A DNA stretch of 13,534 bases from Syntrophomonas sp. UBA4922 (GTDB taxonomy: Bacteria > Bacillota > Syntrophomonadia > Syntrophomonadales > Syntrophomonadaceae): assembly GCA_002398825.1 (NCBI GenBank), contig DHBS01000041.1:34396-47929 (forward strand), in the 5' to 3' direction. The number at the start of each line of letters is the position of its first letter. Within the stretch, counting starts at the first letter, position 1. Shown here one piece after another: positions 12,855 to 13,534 of this stretch. Made by a program: the position numbers and the translations under genes. Under the pieces are notes generated by a model. It was not told the DNA's origin. It saw nothing but the letters and a program-made list of their open reading frames with translations, and made no database searches.

Positions 12855-13534
12855 TTGGCAAAAGGTAAGTATGACGCAACCCTGAATCTTCCCCAAACGC
12901 AGTTTCCCATGCGGGCCAATCTACCCACCCGGGAGCCCGAAATCTTGGATTACTGGGAAAAGACCAGGATTTATGAAAAGGTGCAGGACAAAAACGCCGG
13001 CCGGCCCACTTTTATACTGCATGACGGGCCGCCTTATGCCAACGGGGACATTCACGTCGGCCACACCTTGAATAAGGTATTGAAGGACATAATCGTCAAA
13101 TATAAATCCATGTCCGGTTATGATTCGCCTTATGTGCCGGGGTGGGATACCCACGGGCTGCCCATCGAACAGCAGGCCATCAAGGCCCTGGGCTTGGACC
13201 GTCACCGCACCGATGTGGTGGAGTTCAGAAACCACTGCAAACAATATGCCCTGAAATATTTGGACATCCAGCGCCGCGAGTTCAAGCGCCTGGGGGTCAG
13301 AGGCGACTGGGAGCACCCCTACATGACCCTGGACCCGGTTTTTGAATCCGTACAGATTCAGGTCTTCGGGGCTATGGCCAGCAAAGGCTACATTTATAAA
13401 GGCCTCAAACCGGTGTACTGGTGCGGCGACTGCGAAACCGCCCTGGCCGAGGCCGAGGTGGAATACGGCGATCATTCATCGCCCTCCATTTTCGTCAAAT
13501 TCAAGGTCGATCCCGCATCTGCCGGCATCGAAGG
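12855..13534 (+). CDS. ileS: Isoleucyl-tRNA synthetase, 5' part, cut by the window end
   Basis: 226 complete codons are visible of a gene that is normally over 900 codons long. The enzyme charges tRNA-Ile with isoleucine. The class I HIGH motif appears as HVGH (67-70) within HDGPPYANGDIHVGH, and PGWDTHGLPIE (near residue 95-105) is the next conserved block. The region after YWCGDCETALAEAEVEY begins the editing (CP1) domain. The start is a TTG at 12855, supported by AGGTGA (12843-12848) 6 bases upstream; the first ATG inside the frame lies later, within conserved sequence. Expression is controlled by the T-box leader directly upstream. Confidence 0.97.
   Translation, partial: MAKGKYDATLNLPQTQFPMRANLPTREPEILDYWEKTRIYEKVQDKNAGRPTFILHDGPPYANGDIHVGHTLNKVLKDIIVKYKSMSGYDSPYVPGWDTHGLPIEQQAIKALGLDRHRTDVVEFRNHCKQYALKYLDIQRREFKRLGVRGDWEHPYMTLDPVFESVQIQVFGAMASKGYIYKGLKPVYWCGDCETALAEAEVEYGDHSSPSIFVKFKVDPASAGIE

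Noticed and set aside
12921..13475. 184-codon minus-strand frame opposite ileS
   Set aside because: It is antisense to ileS, whose HIGH motif and T-box leader settle the coding strand.

Overview
The window reads as chromosome from an anaerobic, spore-former-type member of the Bacillota (Clostridia, closest in feel to Syntrophomonadales/Peptococcales-like anaerobes). The pointers are strong AGGAGG ribosome binding sites with several TTG/GTG starts, a DivIVA gene, a T-box leader in front of isoleucyl-tRNA synthetase, a class I (strict-anaerobe type) hybrid cluster protein, and many Fe-S proteins. The genus is an inference. All gene calls come from reading the sequence without database searches.

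Layout. (1) 1-1851: the 3' part of a U32-family (Fe-S, RlhA/UbiU-like) gene, then divIVA and a DUF167/YggU gene in a tight pair. (2) 2027-5784: a redox/nitrosative-stress block. It holds an Rrf2-family three-cysteine regulator with a sigma-A promoter and a repeat-rich operator candidate, hcp (all cluster ligands present), a small cupin, a fusion of a PCP_red-type helical domain to a CGGC domain, an unlisted 37-codon ORF, and a ferredoxin fused to a zinc-ribbon-like tail. (3) 5819-6924, minus strand: an EamA/DMT-type transporter preceded by an unlisted 54-codon ORF. (4) 7082-7975: a LysO-type (DUF340) lysine exporter. (5) 8389-10701: a polar amino acid ABC importer (lipoprotein, permease, ATPase) with its own promoter and a large hairpin after the lipoprotein gene. 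(6) 10790-11416: nth, endonuclease III, preceded by a perfect 28-bp inverted repeat. (7) 11417-12501: over 1 kb without a gene, partly AT-rich, with repeat remnants and hairpins. (8) 12502-13534: promoter, isoleucine T-box leader and the 5' end of ileS.

How it fits together. DivIVA and YggU genes commonly sit directly upstream of ileS in Bacillota. Here they are separated from it by about 10.7 kb of transport and stress genes, so the middle looks like accessory cargo or a rearrangement inside a conserved cell-division/translation neighbourhood. The most system-like part is 2027-5784: an NsrR/IscR-like sensor next to Hcp and three small cysteine-rich or cupin proteins with no assigned role. 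LysO followed by an amino acid importer suggests control of basic or polar amino acid flux, though the importer's substrate cannot be read from the sequence.
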